Below are positions 37,390-48,500 of a stretch of 52,179 nucleotides of DNA, one piece after another. A program made the translations under genes and the position numbers. Source of the DNA: Welwitschia mirabilis (lineage: Eukaryota; Gnetophyta; Gnetopsida; Welwitschiales); contig JBOZIK010000001.1 of assembly GCA_051453625.1 (NCBI GenBank), forward strand, positions 242,714,717 to 242,766,895, written 5' to 3'. The notes under the pieces were generated by a model, which searched no databases, was not told the origin of the DNA, and saw only the letters and a list, made by a program, of their open reading frames with translations. Every line of letters begins with the position of its first letter. Positions within the stretch are counted from its first letter, which is position 1.

Positions 37390-38616
37390 TATTAAAGAGG
37401 TGGCTCATTGATTGAGCACACTTTCAGAAATGAAATAGCATTAGAGGCCCACAGAAATGCCACCAATCCAATGGCATTTCTATCACACCTTGACTAATAG
37501 TACGCTATATAAACTAGTGATCTTCAGCCTTAGCAAAAAGAGACAAAAAAACCTTAATCTAGTTTTGATTATTATGTATATTTCACTACAGTTTTTTACC
37601 TTCGCTTTTATACTCTTGTGCATTATTTCCTCTGGCACTCTTGGCCTACGATTATGCATTGTTGCCACTTTGAACCACATTCTCTCTTACCTACAACTAT
37701 GTGTTACTGCCTTTGTGAGAGCTGCATACTCTTGCACCACATCTGTGCATGTCTCTATGCCACATTGTGCTCCATGTGATCCTCACTGAACTCCACCGTG
37801 CTCCACGTGACCCTCACTATGTGCTTGTGCTTAGCTTTTCCTATTGCGTCGTTCCTCTAGTGCGTTGTCTGTCATCCTGCGGCATGGCCTCCTTTAGTCT
37901 CCCCTGTACGTCTCCTATTCGTGTACCCTGTGTTACTTATGTGCATCTCGCACCTACTCCACCTATGTCGTTGCGTGTTTGCATTCTGTCTATGCCTCAT
38001 CGCACCTAAGCCATGACCTCCGATTGTCTGCTATGTACACTTAAGCGCATAGTGTGCCTTTACCATTTGTACTGCCTTGCTTACCTTTTGGTTCTTACAT
38101 CTGCCTGTGCACTGACCGTCGCTAATACCTGAGTTGCCTTCGATCCCGTCTATGCACTATCCTTATGCACTGTCCACGGTTTGTGCTGCCTCCTATGCAC
38201 AGCTGCATCGGTTCTTCCTACTGCAGCTTTCTTTATGACTGTCATTGTTCTTATGCATTTGTAGCATCCTTCTTTGCTTCTGACATTCATCTATTCGTCT
38301 ATGTACCTACCTGATAGTGTAGCCTCGTTCACTAGCGTTACTCTCATGCACCTGCTTTCCAGCATGATTTTTCTCATCTTTCATGGACAGCCCCCATCGT
38401 AGCTCGTCATTTTTTTATATCTGTGAATAACCTTTATAAATAAAGGTTATATTATTAAAGGTAGCATTTCTGTGTACTGCCTTTTTTGGTTTTTTTAATA
38501 TTATTTATATGTTTATAGATTTTTTTATATTGAGGGGGATTTTAAACTATTATAGTTCTTGAGTTTATTACTTTATTTTATTTTATACTGTGTCATTCTT
38601 GACAACTCACATTACA
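37390..38616 (+). repeat. 3' LTR of copia element
   Basis: Begins TATTAAAG (the second base has changed from the TG seen in the 5' LTR) and ends ATTACA. TATA box at 37506 (TATATAAA). The AATAAA hairpin is at 38427-38450. CG-to-TG/CA type differences from the 5' LTR are frequent. Confidence 0.95.
38427..38450 (+). terminator. AATAAA-bearing hairpin in 3' LTR
   Basis: Identical to 33110-33133, with AATAAA at 38439-38444. In the 3' LTR it is placed to act in 3' end formation of the element's RNA. Confidence 0.75.
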
Positions 38617-38621
38617 AAAAC

Positions 38622-41031
38622 TGATACATGGAGTGGTGATTTGAGAAGTAAAGATATGAGCAACATAATAAGTACCAAAGGAACCATCATCACTACTTCA
38701 TTATGCACTTTTTTTTTAGATGTGCACCACTCCATCAAACACTTATTCTTCTCTTCTGAAAGGGTCTATTTTGCTTTGCTTATTTCAACTAATTATTTTC
38801 TCCTCTAAAATCAAAGGTAAGAAATTCTAAAATTGGAAATGAATTTATCATTGAAGAACATAGTTTTTGGTCCTACATTATTATGTCCCTTATTTTCCCT
38901 ATCAAATTTGTGCACACAATCAATGCTCTCTATCTTTTGTTTTCATTTAAAAATCCTAGAACCATTGTTTTAGTCATAGACATCTATTAGTTTTACTCTA
39001 AAATAAATATTTGATATTAATATATTAAAGTACAATGATTGTTCTTTATCCTTGTTATCTTTTAATATTTTGTAATCATTCAATATACTTGCACATTTGT
39101 CTTTGAAATTAGATAGGTGTGAAGATGTGAAAATCAGATGGATGTAAAGTAGAATACACAAGGTGAGTATTAACTTGGTTGCAAATCAGCTTATATGATC
39201 TTTTTCTTACTTTTCTAGCCCTTTGATAGTTTTTGGTGCAGCTATGCAGCTGGCTGTCAAGCATTTTCACAGATACATACAATAACCCCTAGGTAAAAAT
39301 CATTTTCATCTTGAACTCTAAAAAGCAAAGCATTGTACACATCAAATTTTTTTAACATTTTAACAACATTAGTATATCACTATGTATGATTATCATAAGG
39401 ATTAATAGTTAACATTTTAACAACACCACAAAGGCAATAGCCATCTATATCTTATTTAAGTTGATATTTTTCTTGTGAAACTAACATATTTTTTCAATCA
39501 ATTTTAAAACACCGTTATACAACTCTTAGTTCAAAATTATTTGTTAACCACATTTAAAGAATAAATCAACCTTTAGTTTTAATGTCAATATAGAATACAT
39601 TTGAAGGGTTTTACAGAAGATCTATTTCCTAGATCAGAACTTTATAGAGAATCCCATGAACTATGTCCTTATCTGTTACTACTTCTCTTGATGCCATTTT
39701 ATGAGTTCGACAATTGGGAAAAGGACTTTAAGATAAGTACATGTAAGGATAAAGTGATTGTCTGATTATAGCTATGGACTTTGATTGTAGGCTTTATTTG
39801 ATCATATTCAGAACCATGCAAAAAGCTTTTATGTAGATTTTTCATTATGGAAAACTATTATTATTTTTAACATCTTCTTATCATTATTATTTTTAGATTA
39901 ACTTGCTTTTTTATTAGTAAATTTGGATTGCCTATTCACTTACCTTGATGTTCCCTCTCAAGACTGTATTGCTGCCATTATTACCACTTTTTATCTTACT
40001 TGGAAAACCTCCCAAATCAAGTTAGAATGTTTATTTACTTTCATTTTCCACTTAGTATAGCATACCAAAAAATTATTATATATCTTCAAGTATTCCTTGT
40101 TTAGGATACCCAAGTTGACATTGCAAAGGATTCTTTGTCTTGACCTAATGGATCATAGTTTTATTATTGATTTTAATCAAATTTGAACCTCTGCTTTCTT
40201 AATGGACCATCTTTAAGGGTATGCATGCTTGTTACAGTAGTAGTAAAAATTTTATTTCAATGAGAAGGAAATGAATTAGATCATGAATTAGAGCATGTTA
40301 AAGTCCAATCTAGAGAAAATACCAGGAGACTCCACTTTATTCAGTGTTAGGTGGTGCTCAGAGCATAGAATTAGTTTCTCATTTGGGACGCGGCACTTCG
40401 TCCACTTCTGTGTACTGTTTATCAGCCTATCAAACTCTAGCAACTCGTGATTATGCATTGGGCTTTTCTTTGATCCCATATCTCATGCTCAACAAGTACT
40501 AGGAGGGAACGAGATCCTCCTACATTTAAAAATTTCTCCTTTTTTCTCTATCTATCTTTACACTCTGAAAATTCACAAAAGATTACATTGTCAAATTGTT
40601 TTTCAACCTTTTTTCTGCTCTGGTAATCTTCTTCTGATAATTTTCTTTACACTAGTCTTCTTGATAGGAGAAGAGCTCTTTGTACTCAATTTCTTCATTC
40701 CAGTGTTCTATGACACATCTTCTACAAATAGTGCTAATTTGCATCTCGATTGAGCCTTGGTAGATCATGCATTCTTTTGGGAGGGTTGTTGAGCCTTCTG
40801 TAAAAGTAACATTTTATTTACACAAATTTTAACCAGGGAACCTAGGAAAAGAAGAAATAAATTTTCTCTGAGAGGGATGTAGGCCTTAGTGTCAAAGGAG
40901 AACAACTTTTGACATCTTTTATGCTAAATGTATGTTTTCTTTTCATCATTGTTTTATTATGTAATTCATTTCCTAATACCACTTTATTTAAGAATTACTT
41001 CATATTAGCTTAGACATGTTTGAGTTAGAAG
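38622..41031. other. Interior of CACTA-like element, nothing recognised
   Basis: The DNA that continued the dioxygenase 3' flank before the copia insertion starts here. Around 39230-39293 there is an exon-like stretch between TGCAG and GGTAAAAAT, but I recognise no protein. A minus-strand open frame at 40288-40479 is not recognised either. Confidence 0.4.
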
Positions 41032-41129
41032 NNNNNNNNNNNNNNNNNNNNNNNNNNNNNNNNNNNNNNNNNNNNNNNNNNNNNNNNNNNNNNNNNNNNN
41101 NNNNNNNNNNNNNNNNNNNNNNNNNNNNN
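41032..41129. other. Assembly gap (98 N)
   Basis: Directly left of an inward-facing CACTA-like end. Confidence 0.99.
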
Positions 41130-41357
41130 TTTAAAGGTGTTTTTACAAAAACACCTAAAAAGACTAGTCCTTTTAAAGGAGTTTTATAGATAACCTTTCA
41201 AGGATTTTATAAATACATGCCATACAAAAGCCTCTAAAAAATTATGGTAAGGCTTTTAGGGTACTTTTTTGAAAAAACTCCTTAAAATCTTTTATGGAGT
41301 TTTTTAGCGTATTTTGAGGCATTTTGTAAATACCTCAAAAGATTAAATTTCTAGTAA
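41130..41357 (-). repeat. Internal CACTA-like end (subterminal array and terminus)
   Basis: Dense CCTTTTAAAGG, CACCTAAAAAG and CTCCTTAAAATC motifs, ending AAATTTCTAGTA. On the minus strand the terminus reads TACTAGAAATTTAATCTTTTGAGG, which resembles the common CACTA(C)TAGAAATTT plant terminus and the left end at 30383. It may be the right end of a nested relative whose left end is in or before the gap, or mean that two adjacent elements make up the 19 kb. Confidence 0.55.
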
Positions 41358-42410
41358 TAACCCCTACCTATCTTTACAAATGTTACGCAAATCATCACGT
41401 AGTCGATCCCTTGGAGAATTTTAGTTAACCACCTAAACATGTTTTACAAGTTCAATTATCCTTTAAGTCTCAATTCACCTGTTGTTTAGTTTGACTTCAT
41501 TATGATTTTATTATGATCTAATTCATCCTCTAGATTTGCTTCAATGACATCCAATATTAGCCTATAGATATTATTACAGGATATTATTGAAGTCTAATCC
41601 CTTAAACCATTCATTTGTATAGAAAATGTTAGAAACCACTTGCAGCATTAAGGACTGAAAAACACTATCAATGATGAAATTCATGTCTAATTCAGATTTA
41701 AAAGAGCTAGGATTGCTGATTATACTTTCATAATCGGTGTTGATTTATTTTAATTCCTATTTGCTACTTATTTTCTTGGAAACATTTAAGTGGTATTATC
41801 ATGCCAAGAATCTGTAAGCATATTTGATCTTGATTTTGAAAACACTTTTCTCATTCCAAGGATAGAGTAATAACCAGTGCTAATAATTGAAGCTTTGCAT
41901 TATAATTGTCCATAATAATTCATAGTTTTAAACATGTTTTTTTGTATTCTTACTGTAATAGAAGCCATTAAAATCTTGAAAAATGATCTATTTTCAGTCT
42001 ACACATCACCAGGTAGGGAGTATAGTTTTAGTCATTTTTGCTTTACACTCTCAAATGAAAAAATCTCTAGATGAATGTAAATAGCATCACATGTTACTTT
42101 ATTAAGTAAAAATAAATACTTATTTTTTTTCAAAAATAGGGGATTCTTTTTCAGCATTGCTTGAATGAGCTGTAGCTGAAGAAGAGCTTTGAAAACATAG
42201 CAGTGAGCCTAAGGCCTTCAATTTTTTGTTAATTTAATTCATCATCTACATTTCTTACATGGTCTTAAATTCTATTATCTGAACAGTTTCATGAATTCTG
42301 TGAAGATGGTTTGCATTTCAAATATACTGACTGCTTATGAAGAGGATAGTTTGGGATAATGCATCTTGTTATTAGTTTTCTTTTCTCTCTGGATTTTGAA
42401 TTTTATTTGT
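41358..42410. other. Interior of insertion, nothing firm recognised
   Basis: No protein family recognised. The part from 42120 has the texture of exon/intron sequence leading into the exon-like block at 42413. Confidence 0.4.
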
Positions 42411-42764
42411 AGAGAGTCTATATGGATGCTATGAAAGTGGTTAGTTTTAGAAGGTAATATTTGTTCATCCTAAGGATAGTTTAAAATTATGTATTTTGTT
42501 GTCTGTTTTTTAATGTATTTATGGGTTTTTATAATTGAAAAATCTTTTGTAAAGAAAATTAACTTTGGTAAATTAAACCACGTTACGTATCAAGGAGGTG
42601 CTTTATATTTTTTTCCTGTTTACTACTATGCTCACCTTTCTACTGTCCTTTTTGGAAGTTTTCTAGTTTTTTTATTTATTAATATGCTTACCTTTTTTTT
42701 AGTCTTTTTTGATTTATTAATATGCTCACCATTTTTGTATCCATCACAAGACACTAAAAGCCTA

Positions 42765-43120
42765 TGTTAATAATGAAGAGATTGTGGCCTTATCTATGAC
42801 ACTTTTTAGGAATGGCTTTTAGATATAGATGATGAAAATGAATTGAGAATAAGTATGGGGCTACCTAAAGATGATTTTTTCATTCCTGTTTTTGGTAGTC
42901 CTTGTCTCTATAGTGCTATCTGATGGGAACATACCATGGTAATGCGAGTTGTCCACCCATTAGCAAGGAAATTTTTTAGTGGACATCATAGAAAAATGAA
43001 GCTCATCATTTTAAGCAATAATACAAATAGGACACTACATGTTAATTTTGGGAAACTGCACTACATCTTGAATTTGCTAAAGGGACTGTTCAGCATTACA
43101 GCTTGAATGGTAATATAAAT
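42765..43120 (+). pseudogene. Unidentified coding-like block, copy 1
   Basis: One frame reads NNEEIVALSMTLFRNGF, DDENELRISMGLPKDDFFIP, VFGSPCLYSAI, WEHTMVMRVVHPLARKFFSG and HHRKMKLIILSNNTNRTLHV, broken by stops and a small deletion near 43040. It is conserved at protein level with 45640-45990 although both are broken. I do not recognise the family. It resembles an exon of a captured plant gene more than a transposon ORF. Confidence 0.45.
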
Positions 43121-44333
43121 AAAATCATAAGCATTTTTTATCTTATTATTTATGGATTACTTTATGAATAACAAGCTTTTCCTTCCATCCTTATTTAGGC
43201 TATGTCTTTTGGAAAGCTAGTTATTTTTTCAATATCTATCAATCATTGAGAAGCATGTTACTAATGGAAGAGATGCATTAGTATTTCCTAATGATAAGCT
43301 AAAGATGCTGACAAAGATAATTTCTAAATCAATATCAAGTGGAAAACTATTTAATCTTACCCTAAAAATAGTTGATTCTAGAAAGGCACATGTAAAGGAT
43401 CTTCTAGATTTGGATACTATTCTCAGTTATATGACATTATTTGAGAAGACCCTTTAGTTTTTCTCTGAGTTTCTCCCATGAATCCATTAGTTCTTTTAAT
43501 CTCACATCAAACCAAACCCATATGTATATTACTTCAGGCTTTATTTTAAGTGTATATTGATATGGCCTCTAAATGTTATTAAAACTTGACATAAACTTCA
43601 AAAAGAGTGTTTAAATATGATCGAATTCACTACTTCTAGAGCTAGCCATCTAAGAGTAGGACTATCCAACTTAATAATAGAATCATACATAGGTTTTATA
43701 TGTTATTTTAACTACCAAGATCTTTAGCATGATGCATTCATAGTGTGAACAATCCATGTGCTTCATAATTGATTCACTTGTAGTTAGGAACCATGGATTC
43801 ATGGGAGAACATTTCATATTTTAATAACATAGCTTATGCGAATTATTTAAACTTGAATGGGAAATAAATATCCAATTTTTTTTAAGTCTTGGCTAATATT
43901 TATCTTAGATTATAATTGATAAATATAACCATTAGAAACCACATTTTAAAAGAGGACAAGTCTACTTAACTTAGAGATTAAAATTTTATCCTATCCATTA
44001 AGTGTAGCTAACTATGATATTTTGTTGGAGAAAGAGTTCTTCTTCCAAAACATCTTACACCTGTTCATTCATTCTAAAGATCAAACTTTGTTTTCATTTA
44101 CTTTGAAGATTGCAAATCCAAAGTTTCTAGACATTATTCCATACCTTGTTTTATCTATATCTCTCAAATAATTTTTACTAGACCATTTTAAATCTTCATT
44201 ATCATGAATTATAGAGATTATTTTATATTTATTTAAAGTTTTATTTATCTTTTTAATATATTAAAGGTATGTTTCAAGTAGTTTTATTCATATTTTCTTG
44301 TTCATATTTTTTTGTAATTAACAATCTTATTAG

Positions 44334-44499
44334 GAATCTATAAGAAATGTTCAAGATTGATGCTACTAATTATATGATGTTAATTTGTGGAAGTACTACA
44401 ATAAGGGAGCTTTCCTCTCCAGGGAAGAGCATAAGTATGTTTTACTTATCTCAAGATGAAAGGTTCATGATTAAAACATTATGAAGATATGAAGTACAA
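44334..44499 (+). pseudogene. Phosphatidylinositol-4-phosphate 5-kinase exon fragment, copy 1
   Basis: After a good acceptor (TCTTATTAG) the frame reads NL[21 protein letters not shown], [20 protein letters not shown] and DERFMIKTL-stop-RYEVQ. This is the kinase-domain segment of plant type I PIP5K (family pattern [43 protein letters not shown]), the lobe that contributes the glycine-rich nucleotide-binding loop and the Lys of MIKT. The enzyme phosphorylates PI4P at the plasma membrane. Only this exon is recognisable; two stops disable it, and the donor has decayed. Confidence 0.85.
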
Positions 44500-44791
44500 G
44501 TTTAAATCTAATTTTGTATCTACTATATTCATCCATATTAATGTGCTTGTTTTGTTTGTCTATGTATGATGCTTGTAGCATTGCAGTCTCATATTTATTC
44601 TCTAGTGTTGGATTAGTATTACAGATTTAAAGACATGTTATCCTTTCCTTTTTTCCTAGTTATCTTTAGTATCTCTATATTTTGTATCATAATTTTTTTG
44701 GTTAAATGATAGGTTTTTTTAATTAATCTACCTACACTTAACTCATGTATTAATACCACATTCTAATATCACTTGATTTTCTTGACCATAA

Positions 44792-45180
44792 GTGAGATCC
44801 TCAATAATTGATCTATGCATAATGGCTAGAGTCATAGGTAATTATTCTCTAAAGAAGCCTTTCTCTTTTAGTGGTGCTGTGAAAATAAGTTTGCTTCCTA
44901 ATGTTCTTCATTACTTCTTTGCTCTANNNNNNNNNNTTTCCTTACTGATCTATTCTTCTATGAAAGAAGTGCTTGTAATTGGGATAATAACCTTAGTTTT
45001 AACTCAAGCTCAGTACTATTATTTAACAGAGCTTTGTTATGCTAATTTTTAAGAACTTTTCTTACTAACATTGGTTGATTAGGCTAATAACCTTACTTTC
45101 AACTCAAGCTCAGTACTATTATTTAACATATCTTTGTCATTCTAAGCTTCAAGAAATTTTTTTGCTAATAATAGGTCCAC
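44792..45180 (+). pseudogene. Unidentified coding-like block with 100-bp tandem repeat, copy 1
   Basis: Reads SSIIDLCIMARVIGNYSLKK, FSFSGAVKISLLPNVLHYFF, then after a ten-N gap a block around LTDLFFYERS. The block containing AATAACCTTA ... CTCAAGCTCAGTACTATTATTTAAC occurs twice, 100 bp apart. Also present at 47640-48046 and partly at 48501 onwards. Protein family unknown. Confidence 0.4.
44927..44936. other. Ten-N gap
   Basis: The homologous place in the other copies has five bases (ATGTA), so the gap length is nominal. Confidence 0.99.
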
Positions 45181-45194
45181 CACTTGTAAGAGAA

Positions 45195-45294
45195 NNNNNN
45201 NNNNNNNNNNNNNNNNNNNNNNNNNNNNNNNNNNNNNNNNNNNNNNNNNNNNNNNNNNNNNNNNNNNNNNNNNNNNNNNNNNNNNNNNNNNNNN
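45195..45294. other. Assembly gap (100 N) between D1 and D2
   Basis: Left flank ends at the point equivalent to 48046; right flank restarts near the point equivalent to 42410. Confidence 0.99.
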
Positions 45295-45639
45295 TACAAA
45301 GGAGTCTATATGAATGCTATGAAAATGGTTAGTTTTAGAAGGTAATATTTGTTCATCCTGAGGATAGTTTAAAATGATGTATTTTATTATCTTTTTATTG
45401 GTTGTTATATTTAAGAAGGCTTTCAAAAAGTAAATCGACTTTGGTAAATTAAATCACGTTACATATTAAGGAGGTGCTTTAGCTTTTTTTCCCATTTACT
45501 AGTATGCTCACATTTCTATGATCTTTTTTGAAAGTTTGCTAGTTTTTTGGATTATTAATATGCTCACATTTTTATAGTCTTTTTTGATTATTAATATTCT
45601 CATAATTTTTTTATCCATCACAAGACACTGAGAGCCTAT

Positions 45640-46072
45640 TTTAGCAATGAATACATTGTGGCCTTATCTATGATAGTTTTTAGGAATGGTTTTTAGATAC
45701 AGATGATGAAAATGAATTAAGAATGAGTATGGGTTACCTAGAAATGATTTTGTCATTCTTGATTTTGGTAGTTCTTTTCTCTATAGTGCTATCTACTGGG
45801 AACATACCATGGTGATGCGAGCTATCCGCCCATTAGCAAGGAAAATTTTTAGTGAACACTATAGGAAAATGAAGCTCATCATTTTAAGCAATAATACAAA
45901 TAGAGCATTACGTGTTGCTTTGCGGGTAACTGCACTACATCTTAGATTCATTGCAGGGACTATTAAGCATTACAACTTGAATTGTGATATAAATAAAATC
46001 ATAATAATTTTTTATCTTATACTTTATGGATTACTTTATGAAGAACAAGTTGTTCCTTCCATTCTTACTTAG
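45640..46072 (+). pseudogene. Unidentified coding-like block, copy 2
   Basis: Homologue of 42765-43120. An open frame at 45809-46072 keeps MVMRAIRPLARKIFSEHYRK and MKLIILSNNTNRALRVALRV, then TALHLRFIAGTIKHYNLN, while the upstream part (ISMGLP in copy 1) is frameshifted. Conservation of the MVMR...NNTNR stretch in both copies is the best handle for identifying the parent gene. Confidence 0.45.
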
Positions 46073-47190
46073 GCTATGTATTTTGGAAAGCTAGCTATTG
46101 TTCTAATATTTATCAGTCATCCAGAAGCATGTTACTAATGGAAGACATGTATTAGTATTTCCTAGTGATAAGCTAGAGATGCTAACAAAGATAATTTATA
46201 AAGCAATATCAAGTACCAAACTATCTAGTCTTACCCTAAAAATAGCTGATTCTGGAAAGGCACATGCAAAGAATCTTCTAGCTTTGGATACTATTCTTGG
46301 TTACATGAAATTATTTAAGAAGATCCTTCAGTTTTTCTTTGAGGTTCTTCCATGAACCCATTAGTGCTTTTGGTCTTACATCAAACCACACCCATATGTA
46401 TATCACTTCAAGCTTTATTTTAAGTGCATATTAATATGACCTCTAAACATTATTGCAACCTGGCATAAACCTCAGAAAGAGTGTTTAAATGTGATCAAAT
46501 TCACTACTTCTAGAGCTAGCCATCTAAGAACATAACCATCCAACTGAATAATAGAAACATACATAGGTTTTATATGTTATTTTGACTATTAAGGTCTATA
46601 GCGTGATGCATCAATAGTGTAAATAATTCATGTGCTTCATAATTGATTCGCTTGTAGTTAAGAACCATGGCTTCATGGGAGAATGTTTTATATCTTGATA
46701 ACATACTTTGTGCCAATTATTTAAACTTGAGTGGGCAATAAATGTCCAATCATTTTTTAAGTCTTAACTAATATTTATCTCGGATTGTAATTCATAAATA
46801 TGACCATTGGAAACCACATTTTAAAAGAGGTTAAGTCTACTTAACTTAGAGATTAACATTTTATCCTATTTATTAAGTGTAGCTAACTGTGGTGTTTTGT
46901 TGGAGAAAGAGTTCTCCAAAAACATCTCACGCATTTTCATTTGTTCTAAAGACCAAACTTTATTTTCATTGGCTTTGGAGCTTGCAAACCTAAAATTTCT
47001 AGATACTATTCCATACCTTGTTTTGTCCATGTCTTTCAAATAATTTTTAGTAAACCATTTTAAATATTCATTATTACGAGTTATAGAGAATATTTTATAT
47101 CTATATAAAACTATATTTATATTTTTAAGATGTTAAAGGTATGTTTCAAGTATTTTATTCATATTTTCTTGTAATTAACATGCTTATTAG

Positions 47191-47356
47191 GAATCTATGA
47201 GAAATGTTCAAGATTGATGTTATTGATTATATGATGTCAATTTATGGAAGTATTGCATTAAGAAATATTTCATCTCTAGGGAAGAGCATAAGTGTGTTTT
47301 ACTTATCTCAAGATGAGAGGTTCATGATTAAAACATTGTAGAGATCTGAAGTACAA
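47191..47356 (+). pseudogene. Phosphatidylinositol-4-phosphate 5-kinase exon fragment, copy 2
   Basis: Same exon as at 44334, after the acceptor [46 protein letters not shown] and DERFMIKTL-stop-RSEVQ. Stop codons fall at the same two places as in copy 1 (TGA or TAA before EMFK, TAG or TGA after MIKTL), so decay began before the segment duplicated. RSEVQ is closer to the intact family than the RYEVQ of copy 1, whereas copy 1 keeps RELSSPGKS. Confidence 0.85.
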
Positions 47357-47746
47357 GTTTAAATCTAATTTCATATCTTTTATATTCATTCATATTAATG
47401 TGCTTGTTTTGTTTGTCTATGTATGATGTTTGTAGCATTGTAGTCTCATATTTATTATCTAGTGTTGAATTAGTATTAAAGATTCAAAGATATGTTATCC
47501 TTTCCTTTTTCCTAGTTAGCTTCAATTATCTCTATATTTTATATCATAATTTTTTTATTAAATGATAGGTTTTTTTAATTAATCTAGCTATACTTAATTC
47601 ATGTATTAGTGTCACATTCTGATATCACTTGATTTTTTTGACCATTAGAATGAGATCCTTAGTAATTGATTTGTGTATAATGGCTAGAGTCATAGGTAAT
47701 TATTCTCTAAAGAAGCATTTCTCTTTCAGTGATGTTGTGAGGATAG

Positions 47747-48500
47747 GTTCACTTCCTAATGTCCTTTACCACTTCTTTGCTCTAATGTATTTCGTTACTA
47801 ATATATTCTTCTATCAAAGAAGTGCCTATGATTAGACTAATAACCTTGCTTTTAACTCAAGCTCAATACTATTATTTAACATAGCTTTATCATGCTAAGC
47901 TTCAAAAACTTTCTTGCTAACACTAGGTGATTGGGCTAATAACCTTGCTTTTAACTCAAGCTCAGTACTATTATTTAATATAACTTTATCATGCTAAGCT
48001 TCAAGAACACTTCTTGCTAATACTAGGTCCACTTCTTATAAGAGAAGATGTATTTCTGCTAGTGTGCTCTTTTTATTTATTGCCTTTAGTGGAGCTTCTT
48101 CACTTCATGGTGCCATCTGGGATTGCTTTTGCCTCGTGTAATTTCTGCTTTAGACACTAAATTGATGTCAGAGAATTTCCACAATGACATGTGAATGGAT
48201 TAGGAGTAAAGTACTTATACAAGGGCTTGATTTATTCCATAGAACTTCTTTTTCATAGGAAGCATGTATTAGCCATTTATACTTACAAATGCTTGAAGTA
48301 GTTTCATGAGGATGATGAGTCATGTATTAAAAGAATTTCTTTTCCAAATTATCTTGTTTTGATCTTTTGGAATATGAGTACATTTGAAACTAGAGTTTGA
48401 CATTTTATATTTATTTTTTAGCTCATGAGAAAGGGCCTCAAAAGGCTTTTAAGGTGTTCATTTGCCAAAAATGCCTCAAAAGACTTTTGAGGTGTTTTTT
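47747..48500 (+). repeat. 754-bp tandem duplication, first unit
   Basis: Starts GTTCACTTCCTAATGTCC and ends inside the CACTA subterminal sequence (GAGGTGTTTTTT), directly followed by the second unit with no gap. Contains two copies of a 99-bp repeat (47837 and 47936). Confidence 0.88.
48023..48200 (+). pseudogene. Unidentified coding-like block (LIREDVFLL...), first copy
   Basis: Reads LIREDVFLLVCSFYLLPLVE, then LLHFMVPSGIAFASCNFC before the frame breaks. Hydrophobic, exon-like, unrecognised. The second tandem unit carries a longer version. Confidence 0.35.

Larger units (their letters stand above)
32070..38616 (+). mobile_element. Complete but inactive Ty1/copia retrotransposon (Tork-like)
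   Basis: 6,547 bp with two LTRs (1,233 and 1,227 bp), a PBS for initiator tRNA-Met, gag, protease, integrase, RT and RNase H in copia order, a polypurine tract and a near-perfect 5-bp target duplication. The gag opening (TKFDIEKFDGKLSF) and the integrase tail are typical of the Tork branch, which is inference from motif memory. By eye the LTRs differ at about a tenth or slightly more of positions in the first 215 bp, mostly C/T and G/A changes, so the insertion is old. Stops and frameshifts disable every domain. It is inserted just past the end of the dioxygenase pseudogene. Confidence 0.95.
42413..45194 (+). repeat. 2.8 kb gene-derived segment, copy D1
   Basis: Homologous along its whole length to 45300-48046. 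Contains an exon-like block flanked by TTTGTAG and GTAATATT (42413-42453, reading VYMDAMKVVSFR), an unidentified coding-like block, a PIP5K exon and a further coding-like block. A ten-N gap lies at 44927. It ends at a 100-N gap. Confidence 0.8.
45300..48046 (+). repeat. 2.8 kb gene-derived segment, copy D2
   Basis: Second copy of D1 with scattered substitutions and small indels. It continues past the D1 end point into sequence leading to the CACTA-like right end, so D2 shows the native order of the region. Confidence 0.8.

Noticed and set aside
40288-40479. Minus-strand 63-codon open frame
   Set aside because: No domain recognised, no second copy, and length within chance for this region.
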